From Jimgerdemannia flammicorona (taxonomy: Eukaryota > Mucoromycota > Endogonomycetes > Endogonales > Endogonaceae), in NCBI GenBank assembly GCA_003990745.1, contig RBNI01000663.1, positions 1 to 28,080 of the forward strand: a DNA stretch of 28,080 nucleotides. The letters run 5' to 3'. The first letter of the stretch is position 1. Every line of letters starts with the position of its first letter. The notes beneath the pieces were generated by a model, which did no database searches, was not told the DNA's origin, and worked only from the letters and a program-made list of their open reading frames with translations. A program made the translations under genes and the position numbers. This document shows, piece by piece, positions 18,613 through 28,080 of the stretch.

Positions 18613-19004
18613 CTTCAAGTAAGAATTTATTCATTATAGAGAAGACAAGATATATCAGAGCAACAAAAGACAAAGACTCCTAAGATGAGAAAAGCAAAAA
18701 AGGCCAGCGAAGTAAACAACTAGCTAAGAAGTATAAGACAAAGGCCAGAGAGGTGACCACCCTATGGACGGGCTGGATAAAACCATTTTGTCATGGCTGT
18801 AAAGATAATAAATGCAAAAAGCAAAAAGGAGAAGAGCTAAGATAAAATACACAATCGTCCAGCGCCAACTACATGAACCGTATCGACAACCAAACACCAA
18901 ACGACTGACATGAGATGAATAACTCAATGTACTCTCAATAACGGAGAACCAACCGGGGCAAACGAGGGGAAAGAAAGAAATAAAGAAAATGTGCGATCGC
19001 TCGA

Positions 19005-22000
19005 TCACCCAAGCATCTTTGTAATCTCGGCCAGGCAGAACCCGACCACGAGATGGCCACCAGAATTACACATAGCTTCTATAGCGTGGTAGGCAGTCTC
19101 GTGAAGAGCGTGAAGAGGGTAGGCGCGAAGTTCCTCCTGCCATTTGTTATTGGTAAACCAATCGAGTTGTTCATCTCGATCGGAAGAACCTCGGAACGTG
19201 GAATAGGAACCGTCGAGAAGACCGCACCTGAGAAGATGGCCACTATGAAACTTATCTCCACAGGGGCAGGGGCGGGGTTGGCCAAAGTAGCTGTAGCGCC
19301 AGGCGAGTACAGAACGCACAAGCCGGGAAGGGAAGGAGAGGACATGATCGGTGCCCCTTGACCGCAAGCGGCCTTTGGGGGTGATGTACTGAACGAGAGC
19401 CTGGGAAGAGGAAGCTCATTCCTGCAGCAACTGATCCTGAAGGAAGGACTGGAGAAAGGAGCGGAGCGAGCGAGTCTTGCGGACCTGGGGATGAAGGTCC
19501 CAGTACCAGTCGAAGAAGTCAAGCCAAGAGGTCTATCGCCGGAACTTGTCAATAATAGAACCTGGTGGACGCGTGACAAAGCGCTTGCTAAGGGGGCCAA
19601 TGGGGTTGTTGCCGGACTTGCCACACCAATCCAGATAGGCTTGGAACATGCAGCAGAGGTCAGACATACGATGAAGGAAGGAAGGGAGACCAAGAATCAA
19701 GCTGCCAAGCAGGGGATGGCCAGAAAATCCAACCACCCAAGCAACAGCATCATCAAAGACCTTCTCGGGACGCTTCAACACCTAAAGCCCTGTGGTAGTA
19801 GCCGGGGAGGAAGCTCATAGGAGGGGAAGGCCATATTCTAGCTGAGGCCTAATGAACGTTTGTACGATGGCCAACTTGACCATTGGCGACCAGAGGGGAC
19901 CACGAGCATGGCAGAACCCTAGAGTTCATTCCGCCTTCGCCACATTCTGCAACGTAAGTTCGGCAAAGTCGAACCCTTTGTAGGTATATGGCATGCCCAG
20001 GTACACATAGGAGGGGGGTCACGGGCAGGGTTCACCCCCAATCCACACGGTACAGTTAGCAGGGCCGACATAACTGCACTTCTTGGGATTGAGCTCCATA
20101 CCGTTCACCAGAAGCCAATCCTCACAAAAGTCAATCATCCTTTGGCCCTCCGCGGAAGTGTGGGGGATAAGGGCAATATCGTCAGCAAAGAAGAGCCTGA
20201 GGGGAAAGTCGTACTCCTTGAACTGTTTATCAAAAGAGGCAGCGAGGGGATCAATAAAGATGTCAAAAAGCCAGGGGGAGAGGAGAGAGCCTTGGAAAAG
20301 GCCACGGTCAGTTGGGACTGAAGGGGTAACGAGGCCATTAACAACCACCTGATAAGAACAGTGATTGAACAGGCTTCAGATAATGCTAAGGAGGGCTGCA
20401 TCAGCACCTCGCGCCTCAAGACGAGAAAGAATAAGCTTGAGGGGGACTCAATCGTATGCCTGCTGGAGGTCAAGAAAGACATGGCAGCCCCATCCCTTGG
20501 CCCATGTTTCGTGCAAAAGCAAGACATGGGAGAGGGACGAGACGCGGGTTCGGAAGCCGCCTTGGCAGCTCGACATTTCTGTCAGGCCACTTCAGCTCTG
20601 GATGTATCCTTCCAAACATCGCTCGAAGAGTCTACGAAACATTTCGGTCAGAGCAATAGGGCGAAATCCATCAATCGTCCTCGAATCCTCCTTCTTGGGG
20701 ATCAGGGTGATAATGGTGGAGTTTCAGCGACGGGGAGTGAGCCCCCAGACAACGCACATCTGGAAGAAGAAGGACAAGGCTTTGGAGAGGCTACAGAGAG
20801 TATCAGCCTCGCCCGCCATCACCCAAAGGATCCGGACGTGCAGGGAGTCGGCCCCACAGGCCTTCGAGAGGGGGTAGCTGCGGATAGCCCTCCAAACTGC
20901 TGGCTGGTCAAACCAACCCTGCTGTTCAAGAGCACTCACACCAAGGGGGAAGACATCCTCAGAGTCATTGAGGTGGAGAGAGACGTCCGGTTGGCCAAAG
21001 ATAGTGGTGAAGTAAGCAACCATGTCGTCGAACACTGGAATAGCGGGGGATCAAGATTGGAGGAGAGCGAGGGGGGTGGAGCGGTATGCACACTTAAAAC
21101 CACGGATAGCATCCGAGACCGAGGATGCATTTCGAAGAAGGTCCCGTCGGGGGAGCGGCACAGCCCTGATTTCTCTTGCGTCATATGAGCCAAGAATGTC
21201 CTCACAAACTGACTGTAGACCAGAGGTCAAAAGGGCGTCCAGAGAATCAATGAATTGCTGGCAATCTTCCACAGAGCGAAAGCCAGCCACATGATCCCAG
21301 ACAGAGTAGATGGATCTGACAACAGTATCGCAGACGATATCTGCTGATTCCCGAAGGTGCGCTTGAATGACCGGATCAGCCAGATATCTCGCAGAGTAAT
21401 GGCGGACACCAGCCAAAGCGGCAACCGGTGAGGGGGAGAAGGGGAAGGAAACGGTAAGGAGAGAGGGGTGGTCGGTAGCGACAGGGGGGGTGGAGCAAGT
21501 GAGGGATGCATGGAGGGATGCGGTGGCAAATGCATGGTCAACGCATGTAGAACCAGCCACCGGGGTCAAGTGATTCAATGACCACGTCATCAGGGAGGTA
21601 TCGACAACATCCATCTGATCACGAGGACCAGAGTTGACATCACCAAGGTGGGCACCAAACCGAGTGTTGATCTCACCGATCAAAAGCGCCTTACCTGGAA
21701 AGGGACCAGACACGAGGTCTCGGAAACCACCAATGGGAAGAGAGGGGGGGGCGTAAACCCCGACCAACGCCAGGCCCTGGAACATGAGCCAGATATGGAA
21801 GGGGTCGGCGGAGGACCTGGAAATAAGGGGGGCGAAACGGTTTGACACAAGGACCACGAGCCCATCATTCTGGTGGCCCACGATCCTGTGCGACGCTGGA
21901 GGAGAGGACATGTGAATGAGTGGAGAGGGATGCAGCGGAATGTGCCACGTTTCACATACGAAAAGAATGTCGAGGGCAGGACCAATCAACCAACTAAGCA

Positions 22001-22052
22001 CATTGAACTTGTCCTGGGGTAGTCTGTGTGCATTGAGGAACCCGACTCTCAT
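19005..22052 (-). pseudogene. LINE-B1 ORF2: APE endonuclease + RT + zinc knuckle, about 10 stops, no frameshift
   Basis: One uninterrupted phase of 1,015 codons from ATG 22052 to TGA 19007-19005. Endonuclease, residues ~1-220: FLNAHRLPQ, CETW, YAPP, LLIGEINTRFGA (usual GDFN Asp is Glu), DHAFA and TDHPSL. RT from ~340: KACGADSLH, STIITLIPKKEDSRTIDGFR, VFLDLQQAYD, RGLFQGSLLSPWLFD and FADDIAL with both Asp codons intact (20183-20178). The C-terminus has CPCGDKFHSGHLLRC. In-frame stops include 21051, 20724, 20592, 20448, 20376, 20019 and 19416 (all TGA) and two TAG. Several sit where Arg (QQAYD*V) or Trp (RR*NSTIITL) is expected, so they are G:C-to-A:T changes. Reverting these would give a complete frame, so death is recent. 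Confidence 0.9.
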
Positions 22053-22471
22053 TGTGGGCCAGGCGTGTTAGCGCCAACAGCGTGAGAAGCATCTGAAGCA
22101 GAAGCCTCGGCTTCCAAATCCATCACCATGTCACTAGTCACGGCCACAGTACCACCTGCCTTCGAAGCAGGGCCGGCCGTCGGGGAGGTGAAGGAGGGGA
22201 GAGTAAGGCCGAGTTCCGTGGCCCAAGCTCTGTAGAAGGTCTGCATCTCAGGCCTCTTCACAGTGGCATCGCCGGCCAACTGTCGGACCCAAGCATGGAA
22301 GAATTGGAGTACCCGTGCTTTCACGGCCTCCATGGCGTTCTTGTTTCGTGGGAGCGCGGGGTCCCAGGCCATCAGCACCGAGAACCTGAGTGCCTTCATC
22401 TTCTTTTGGAATGCCGTGACATAATCAGGGCGGAGAAGAAATTCGATGGTTGATACCGAGACATACGACAT
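22049..22471 (-). CDS. LINE-B1 ORF1 C-terminal part, overlapping ORF2 by ATGA
   Basis: Open from ATG 22471 (MSYVSVSTIEFLLRPDYVTA), about 140 codons; the same frame is open a little further upstream through 22510. No zinc knuckle or RRM is visible. A helical region (KARVLQFFHAWVRQLAG) is followed by a low-complexity Ala/Ser/Glu tail. Its TGA (22051-22049) overlaps the ORF2 ATG (22052-22050) as ATGA, which suggests ORF2 translation by termination-reinitiation. The length is short for a LINE ORF1, so the 5' part is probably lost at the LINE-A3 junction. No stops in what remains. Confidence 0.65.
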   Translation of the reverse strand: MSYVSVSTIEFLLRPDYVTAFQKKMKALRFSVLMAWDPALPRNKNAMEAVKARVLQFFHAWVRQLAGDATVKRPEMQTFYRAWATELGLTLPSFTSPTAGPASKAGGTVAVTSDMVMDLEAEASASDASHAVGANTPGPQ

Positions 22472-22538
22472 GTTGAGAACTTTTAACAACATCACATGGA
22501 CGTCATACAAGTTCTTCTGGACCAGAGAACAACGAGCA

Positions 22539-24445
22539 TTCTGGTGAGCATGGTGGCCAGGGGGGCAGCCGTGCCTTCGACTGGCAGCAGGTCGGGAGAA
22601 AAAGAGGAGATGGTTTGGGGATGCCAGGGCCCTCTGTGGTGGGCAGCAGCACTGGAGGTGGAGGGAGAGGTGGGCTGCGACAGAGAGGTGGGGGGAGGGC
22701 GACCTTTGCTGACAAGGTCAGAATGGGGCAGATGGCAGCATGGCTCGATAGTTGGTTGGGACTGGGGAAGGCAAAGCCAGTTTCCGGTGGCGGGCAAGGA
22801 GGACCCCCATGGGAGCTTCAGTCGGTTTGGGGGGATGGGGAGTAGGGGGAGGAGATGTGACTGCTGATGGGGCTGTGACGGGAATCTGGAAAAAAATCCA
22901 GATGTGACGGTGGTTGGCGGATCAGGACAGAAGTAGGGCACGAGGGCCGGGGACCTGGCTAATGGAGTGACGGGCATGGTGTCGGCACCGTTACTCAAAA
23001 AGTCACGGTCGGAATTCGCGGTCACGTTGTGCTTCCGCGGCTTAGCGGTGACTGCGAGGATGATTCTGGGGCTGGTGGTGCAGGAGGTGAAGGGGGTGGC
23101 GACAGTCAAGTTCCTGAAGGGGAAAGAAAGGATTGAAATTGGGTTCGAGGAAGAGGTGTTGATGTTAGAGGCGGTGGAGAAAGGGGTCGCAGTAGGCGGG
23201 GTGGTAGTTCCTATGGCGAGGTGCATGCACTGGGACCCGCGAGTGGTGCAGTTAACAGTGTTGGACCTTCCTACGGTGTCGCGGGAGAGGGCCAGAGAGC
23301 TGATTGTGGAGGTGGTCAAGGAGTATGGCGATATCATTGATGTGGGGTTCAAAGTCTGGGAGGGTACGGAACTTAGGACGGGAGATGTTGATGTAAGGGT
23401 ACATCTGTTTGGACGAGAGAACACCGGGAAGACGAGGGACTGGCCGGTGACTCTTAAGTGGGAACCAGTTGAGTGCAGGGTTTCCCAGGTGAAAGGGACG
23501 CCAGAGGAAGAGGAGGATCTACTGGAGGCTCTCGAGGATCTGGCAGGAGCTGTTGAGAGGAGACGCTTGGCTTGGAAGGAGTATGAAGACAAGACGGTGG
23601 TGGAAATTGTGGAAGGGAAGAAAGTCAGGATGGACCATGGAGCTTGGGAGAAGATGCAGGAGAGACGAATTCAGAAGGAGCTGTTGGAGAAATTGGGAGG
23701 CGGCATGGCGGAAAGTGGAGAGAAAGGAGGTGGAGTAGGACTGAGGGAAAGTGACTGGGCCGAGGAGCCCAGAGAAGTTCAAGAGGCGGCCCAAGAGGGC
23801 CCTAGCGAGGGAAGGCAGGGTGGCATAGTGGAGGATGCCGAAATGAGTGTAGAGGTTCAGACATGGTATGAGGTCCCAGGAGGGGCTGGAGGTGAGGAGG
23901 AACTTCTCGATGTTCTGGAGGAGGAGTGGGACGAGTCGGGAAGGAGGAGCGCACTGGTGGAACCTGGGGTGGGGGTGGAAGGGAATGCCTGGGGTGCCGA
24001 GGCAGAGGTGGAGGAGGAGAAGTGGTTGTGGAAGACTCTGGAGGGAGTGGCAGCAGAGGAGCTGAGCAGGGAAGACTTCCGGGTTATGAGTGACAGGCAC
24101 TGGGAGGAAATTCTGCGTGGTGAGGAGGTGCCGAAGAAGGTCCGGAATGAAATTCTAGCAGTGCTCTTGGAGTCTGTGGAGTATCAAGTTGATGATCAGA
24201 GGGAGGAGGAACTTCGAGTGATTGCGAATGACAGGGCGGCTTACTTGTGGAGCTCGAAGAAAGGGTTGGAGAAGTGGGGAGTTGTGTGCAAGGAGTATAG
24301 GACAGAATTCGAGGTAGTGGATGGGGCGGAGTGCCAGGAAATCTTGGCGGCGCTGGATGCTCAGGATGGGATGGAGGATGAGTTGGAGGCGGGTGGCGCC
24401 TGGATCTGGAAGGGGATAGGAGGAGCATGGAATTCTAGATGGTGA
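22539..24445 (+). pseudogene. LINE-A3 ORF1, N-terminus frameshifted, C-terminal 492 codons open
   Basis: The N-terminal part reads in another frame (GGRATFADKVRMGQMAAWLD at about 22705-22764), with at least one frameshift before 22967. From 22967 the frame is open to TGA 24443-24445: PLLKKSRSEFAVTLCFRGLA, a core around RVVQLTVLDLPTV, GDVDVRVHLFGRENTGKTRD, then KKVRMDHGAWEKMQERR (Arg where A1 and A2 have TGA), and a long acidic Glu-rich C-terminal region ending WIWKGIGGAWNSRW. The core has a strand-helix-strand pattern compatible with an RRM-like domain; this is inference. The 24-base gap to ORF2 suggests ORF2 is translated from the same bicistronic RNA. Confidence 0.8.
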
Positions 24446-24469
24446 TCTCTCTACCAAACATTATTCAAT

Positions 24470-27400
24470 ATGAACAGTACAACTAGAATATTCTCTTTGA
24501 ACGTCAATAGGCTAAGGGGGGCAATGCGGCATAAAAATATCTTTGGCTGGTTGAAGGGTCTGGAGGCAGATATCTTCCTATTACAGGATGTGCGATATGA
24601 GGTGGATGTGGACTGACTGGAATGGACTCAGGAATGGGGTGGGGTAGCTGTATGGACTAGGCAGGTGGGAATCTTGGTTAGAAAAGGGATGGGAGATATT
24701 GGGGACATTGGGCACTGGGGGAGTTGGCTGGTATGGGGTGTGTGGAGGAGGCCGGGGTGGAATCCCCTGACTGTTGGGTCTTGTTACTGCCCAGCGGAGA
24801 GAGGGGAATGCATAGATTGGATCAGGGCCTTGCGAGAGGCAGGGGTCTTGGGGGAAGTGGGGGTGGACTGCCTAGGAGGGGACTTTAACATGGTGAGGGA
24901 CAATGTGGTGGACAGGACTGATAGGGAGAGAGGACTACATGGGAAAAGTAGAGGGTTGGAGGACTGGATGGAGGTGGAAAGGTTGAGTTCATTGGTGGAC
25001 TCAGGGCGATAATTCTGGGTAGACCGCCGAATTTATACTCACTGGGTGGCAGGACTGAGATCCAGAATTGACTGGGTGTTGACGGCGGAGTGCTGGGGTG
25101 GAGATATCTGGACTATGCTGGAGGTGGTGTGGTGTCCATGGTCGGACCACTGGGGTCTAATTGGGAAGGGGAGATTTGGGGGAAGTAGGGATGGGCCTGG
25201 ACATTGGTGGCTCAACTCTTCTTTATTGGAGGATGGTTCTTTATGGGCTGACTGGGAGGTGGAAGCTACAGGGAAGATAATTAGATGGAGGGAGCAGGGA
25301 TTGGTAATTGGGGATCGCTGGAGGAGGTTGAAGTCGAGTGCTCAGAGGTTTTGGAGAGATGCAGGGAAAGGAAGGAGTGCACAAAGGTGGAGGCAAGTGC
25401 AATGGGCTTCGCATAGATTGGTGGTACTTCTGGAGAAATGGGCGGAGTAGAAAGAGGGGGACGGAGTAGCTGATTGGCGCATTCTGTGGTTGACGAAGGA
25501 GGTCGAGGAGCTGAAGGGGGTGTTACAAAGGGAGGAGGAGAATCGGTTGGATGGAATGGTGGTGAGACTGCGGTGGCAGGGGTTGGAAGAAGGGGAGCGA
25601 CCCACAAAATTCCTCTCCCAGCTGCTCCAGGTATGAAGGACCAGGCAGCGGTGGGATGGTATTCTGGACGAGGATGGGGAGATGGTGACGGGCACACCAG
25701 CAATTTTGGGACTGCTGCGAAACCGGTGGGGAAGTTTGTGGAGCGAGGAGGAGGGAGGTGAGGATGCACTGAACATTGAGCGGCTGTTGGAGGACTGGCA
25801 CCCGGATCCAGCTATGGGGCTGGGGACACTGGGGGATCCCATATGAGGAGAGGAGGTGTGTAAAGTTCTGGCCTCGATGAGTAAGGGGACTGCTCCGGGG
25901 GAGGATGGACTACCCTGGGATTTTTGGAAGAGGATGGTCAAGGTGGAAGGGGTCTTAGAGGAGATTACTGCAATGTGTGATGAAGTTATTCGATCTGGTG
26001 CTTGGATTGGGGGTCAGAGCCTCGGTCTGGTCTCCCTGCTCTTTAAGGATAAGGGGAGAAAGGAGGATTGGAAGAATTGGTGGCCGATTATGCTCCTTGA
26101 CATGGACCGCAAGTTGGTGATGAAGATCTTGGTGAACAGGCTACAAGGGATTGCTCAGCGCGTACTGGAAGCGGAGCAGAGAGGGTTTGTGGGAGGTCGG
26201 TTGATATGAGATGGAACTGCTTGGGTCTATGGAGTGATTGAAGGGGCTTGGACAGATGGGGTGGATGGCCGGTTGGTATTCCTGGACCAGGAGAAGGTAT
26301 ATGATAGAGTGCGGAGAGTCTGGCTGGAAGGAGTCCTGAGACATATAGGTATTCCGCTGGAATTTCAGAGGTCACTAATCAGCCTATTGGAAGACAGTCA
26401 AGCAGCTTTGGTGGTGAATGGCCACAGGGGAATGAGCTTCCCGCTCAGGTGCGGAGTGCCACAAGGGGATCCATTGTCCCCTATCCTATATGCCCTGTCC
26501 TTGGAGCCCCTTCTGGATAGGATCCGGCGCAGAATTTGGGGTTTGGACATTTTGGGGATTAACTGGAAGGTCGGAGCCTTTGCAGATGATATGGTGGTCG
26601 GTCTAGGTTCCTTTGTTGATGTGGAAGAACTACGTAGGACAGTGGAATGGTATGAGAGGGGCTCGGGGGTGCGGCTTAATTGGCACAAATGTGAAACGAT
26701 GGTTCTAGGAGGGGAAATAGCTGGCGGCGAAGTGATAGGAAGGGTGGTCCCTGCTGGAGAACCAGTCCGGTACTTTGGGATATATTTCTCGGTGTATGGA
26801 TCTCTACTACCTCGAGTATGGTGGGAACAGCGGCTCTTGGCATGGGGGAATATTTTGTTGGGGTGGGGTGGCCGGCACATATCCTTGGCAGGAAGGGTGA
26901 TGGTGCTGAATGTATACTGGTTGTCTAAGCTGTGGTATTTGGGGTATCATTTGGACTTCCCTGCTTGGGTGGTCAAGCGGCTTCGGAAATTGGCAAGGTC
27001 GTGGATCTGGGCAGGACAGAGGAGCCAAATTAGCTGGGAGGTTCTGGCACTACTGGTTGACAGGGGAGGGCTAGGCTTGGTGGACTTGGCCAAGTGTCTA
27101 TACTGCCTGAGAGCTTGGTGGCTGAAGAGGGCTAGTGAGTTGTGAGGGGGGGAATGGGTACCTCTTTTGCAGAGGTGTGGGAAGCTAGGTATTCCCCTCG
27201 TGGTATAACTGGAGATCTGTTGGCGATGGTGGCCTTGGATGGCAGTCAAAGGATGCGTTACACGGGGTTCTGGTGGGGAGTGGTGGACAGTGCAAGGCGA
27301 ATTGGACTTCGATGGCAGGGTGATGAGGGGGAGGAGAAGTGGGGACCACGGATGTGGAGGTGGGATCAGCTGCTGGTGGGTAGTACTCTGGCAGAGGATT

Positions 27401-28080
27401 ACCAGCTTGGCGACGGTATGGAATATCTGATGGGTCTTGGGGGAGATGCTTAGCCCGAAGCATGGCAGCAGGCCGGGATTGGAGAGGAGTGGGACTGGAA
27501 TGGAGTTTGGATTTGGAGCAAGCGGATGTCGCGGTGGCTTCCCTCCAAGTTCTGGGTGATATGGTGGAGGTTCTTGAGGCGGAATGTGATGCTGAACTAT
27601 CAGTCAGGGCACTTGGTGCCAGGGGGCATGGTTGAATGCAAGGAATGTTTGAATATAGGTCAGGAGGGGGGAGTGGTGCAGACGCCTGAACATTGGCTTG
27701 GGGAGTGCGAGATAATGGGGGACTTTTGGGACATTATTACCAGTGGGTTGGGGCTACGGCCTTTGTTGGAGGGGGAGGGAGGGAGATGGGAGAACCTTCG
27801 GCGGAGGTTGGTAGATGGGGTTGGGGATGAGTGGTTGACTTTGGGTTGGGCTCTGGCGATTTGGGTAGGGATGGCGGATCATTGGCGATGGGTCTTTGAG
27901 GAGGGCCAGCCAGCTACCACTGTGGTGAGGGTAGCGCGCTGGGAATGGTTAATCCTAGACATTTTAAATGGTTGGTGGCAAGGGTGGGGAGAGGGTGAGG
28001 GGAGTCGCCAGAAGCTGGTGGACTGCATCTGTACAAAGAGCGAGGGGAGGGTTCGGGTGGTGGGTGGTTGGGTTGTCCTT
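24470..28080 (+). pseudogene. LINE-A3 ORF2: APE endonuclease + RT, several stops, partial
   Basis: Starts at ATG 24470 (MNSTTRIFSLNVNRLRG). Endonuclease residues seen: Asn in LNVNR, LLQDVR, YCPAER, GGDFNMV (about 24880-24900), SRIDWVL (about 25059) and WSDHWGL (about 25140). RT: GTAPGEDGLPWDFWKRM, GLVSLLFKDKGRKEDW, LVFLDQEKVYDRV (motif A), GVPQGDPLSP (motif B, about 26455) and FADDMVVGL (motif C, Asp codons 26585-26590). The C-terminal motif CKECLNIGQ...PEHWLGEC lies at about 27640-27710. In-frame stops are at about 24614, 25010, 25448, 25757, 25844, 26207 and 27143, and a frameshift lies near 27190. No stop ends the C-terminal reading before the window edge. RLI*DGTAW aligns with RLIRDGSAW in A1, showing CGA/AGA to TGA decay. 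Confidence 0.87.

Larger units (their letters stand above)
18613..22500 (-). mobile_element. LINE-B1, near-full-length non-LTR retrotransposon
   Basis: Minus-strand LINE with the end of ORF1, complete ORF2 (endonuclease, RT, CCHC-like motif) and a 392-bp 3' UTR. Its 3' end is fused to telomere-like hexamers exactly like LINE-B2. The 5' edge is set near 22500 where LINE-A3 sequence begins on the other strand, leaving ORF1 apparently short. The coding frame is continuous over 3 kb except for stops, so this copy is younger than LINE-A1. Confidence 0.88.
22510..28080 (+). mobile_element. LINE-A3, best-preserved LINE-A copy, 3' end outside window
   Basis: Plus-strand LINE-A with ORF1 (to 24445) and ORF2 (from 24470). 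Strong similarity to A2 begins at about 22539 (CATTCTGGTGAGCAT), with weaker similarity back to about 22480. It is more GC-rich than A1 and A2 and retains the RT catalytic Asp pair, so it is younger or from a different subfamily. It abuts LINE-B1 head to head. Confidence 0.88.

Noticed and set aside
13009..22052. An alternative genetic code with TGA read as Trp
   Set aside because: Some TGA codons do fall at expected Trp sites, but others replace Arg, TAG and TAA also occur, and missense changes such as Asp to Asn show the same transition bias.

Overview
This looks like a piece of a fungal nuclear genome, probably a filamentous fungus and possibly a basidiomycete. The evidence is short GT-AG introns (55 and 83 nt), TTAGGG-type telomere sequence, a Mutator-like transposase of a kind common in fungi, and an SMC1 cohesin fragment. 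It contains no intact host gene. Almost everything is decayed mobile DNA, and most in-frame stops are explained by G:C-to-A:T transitions (CGA or TGG to stop), as expected from methyl-cytosine deamination or a RIP-like process.

Layout: (1) 1-5690, minus strand: LINE-A1, a non-LTR retrotransposon with ORF1 and an endonuclease/reverse transcriptase ORF2; its RT active-site Asp pair has become Asn-Asn. (2) About 5836-8023, plus strand: LINE-A2, same family, head to head with A1 and cut off early in ORF2. (3) 8024-12134, minus strand: a Penelope-like element (PLE) with no visible GIY-YIG endonuclease, 350-bp direct terminal repeats, a hammerhead ribozyme motif in each repeat, and an 83-bp tandem array ending in TTAGGG repeats. 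(4) 12135-12811, minus: LINE-B2, the last 677 bp of a second LINE family. (5) 12812-18382: a Mutator-like transposon (MULE) with 37-bp terminal inverted repeats, a transposase pseudogene with an intron, and about 3.4 kb of apparent host cargo: a PX-domain gene, an unrecognised helical ORF, a 9-bp-type minisatellite and the N-terminus of SMC1. (6) 18613-about 22500, minus: LINE-B1, nearly full length. (7) About 22510-28080, plus: LINE-A3, the best-preserved LINE-A copy, running off the window.

Two systems stand out. First, a fungal Pack-MULE-like element: the transposon ends enclose fragments of at least two unrelated host genes, and the SMC1 start codon lies only 80 bp from one terminus. Second, a telomere-directed retroelement community: the 3' ends of the PLE, LINE-B2 and LINE-B1 are all fused, in the same orientation, to the 3' side of TTAGGG-like sequence on the plus strand. 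That is the geometry expected if reverse transcription was primed by telomeric G-strand 3' ends. The region reads as an old subtelomere, now interstitial, with its original end to the right.

All positions come from reading the sequence by eye. Element boundaries marked approximate could move by tens of bases.
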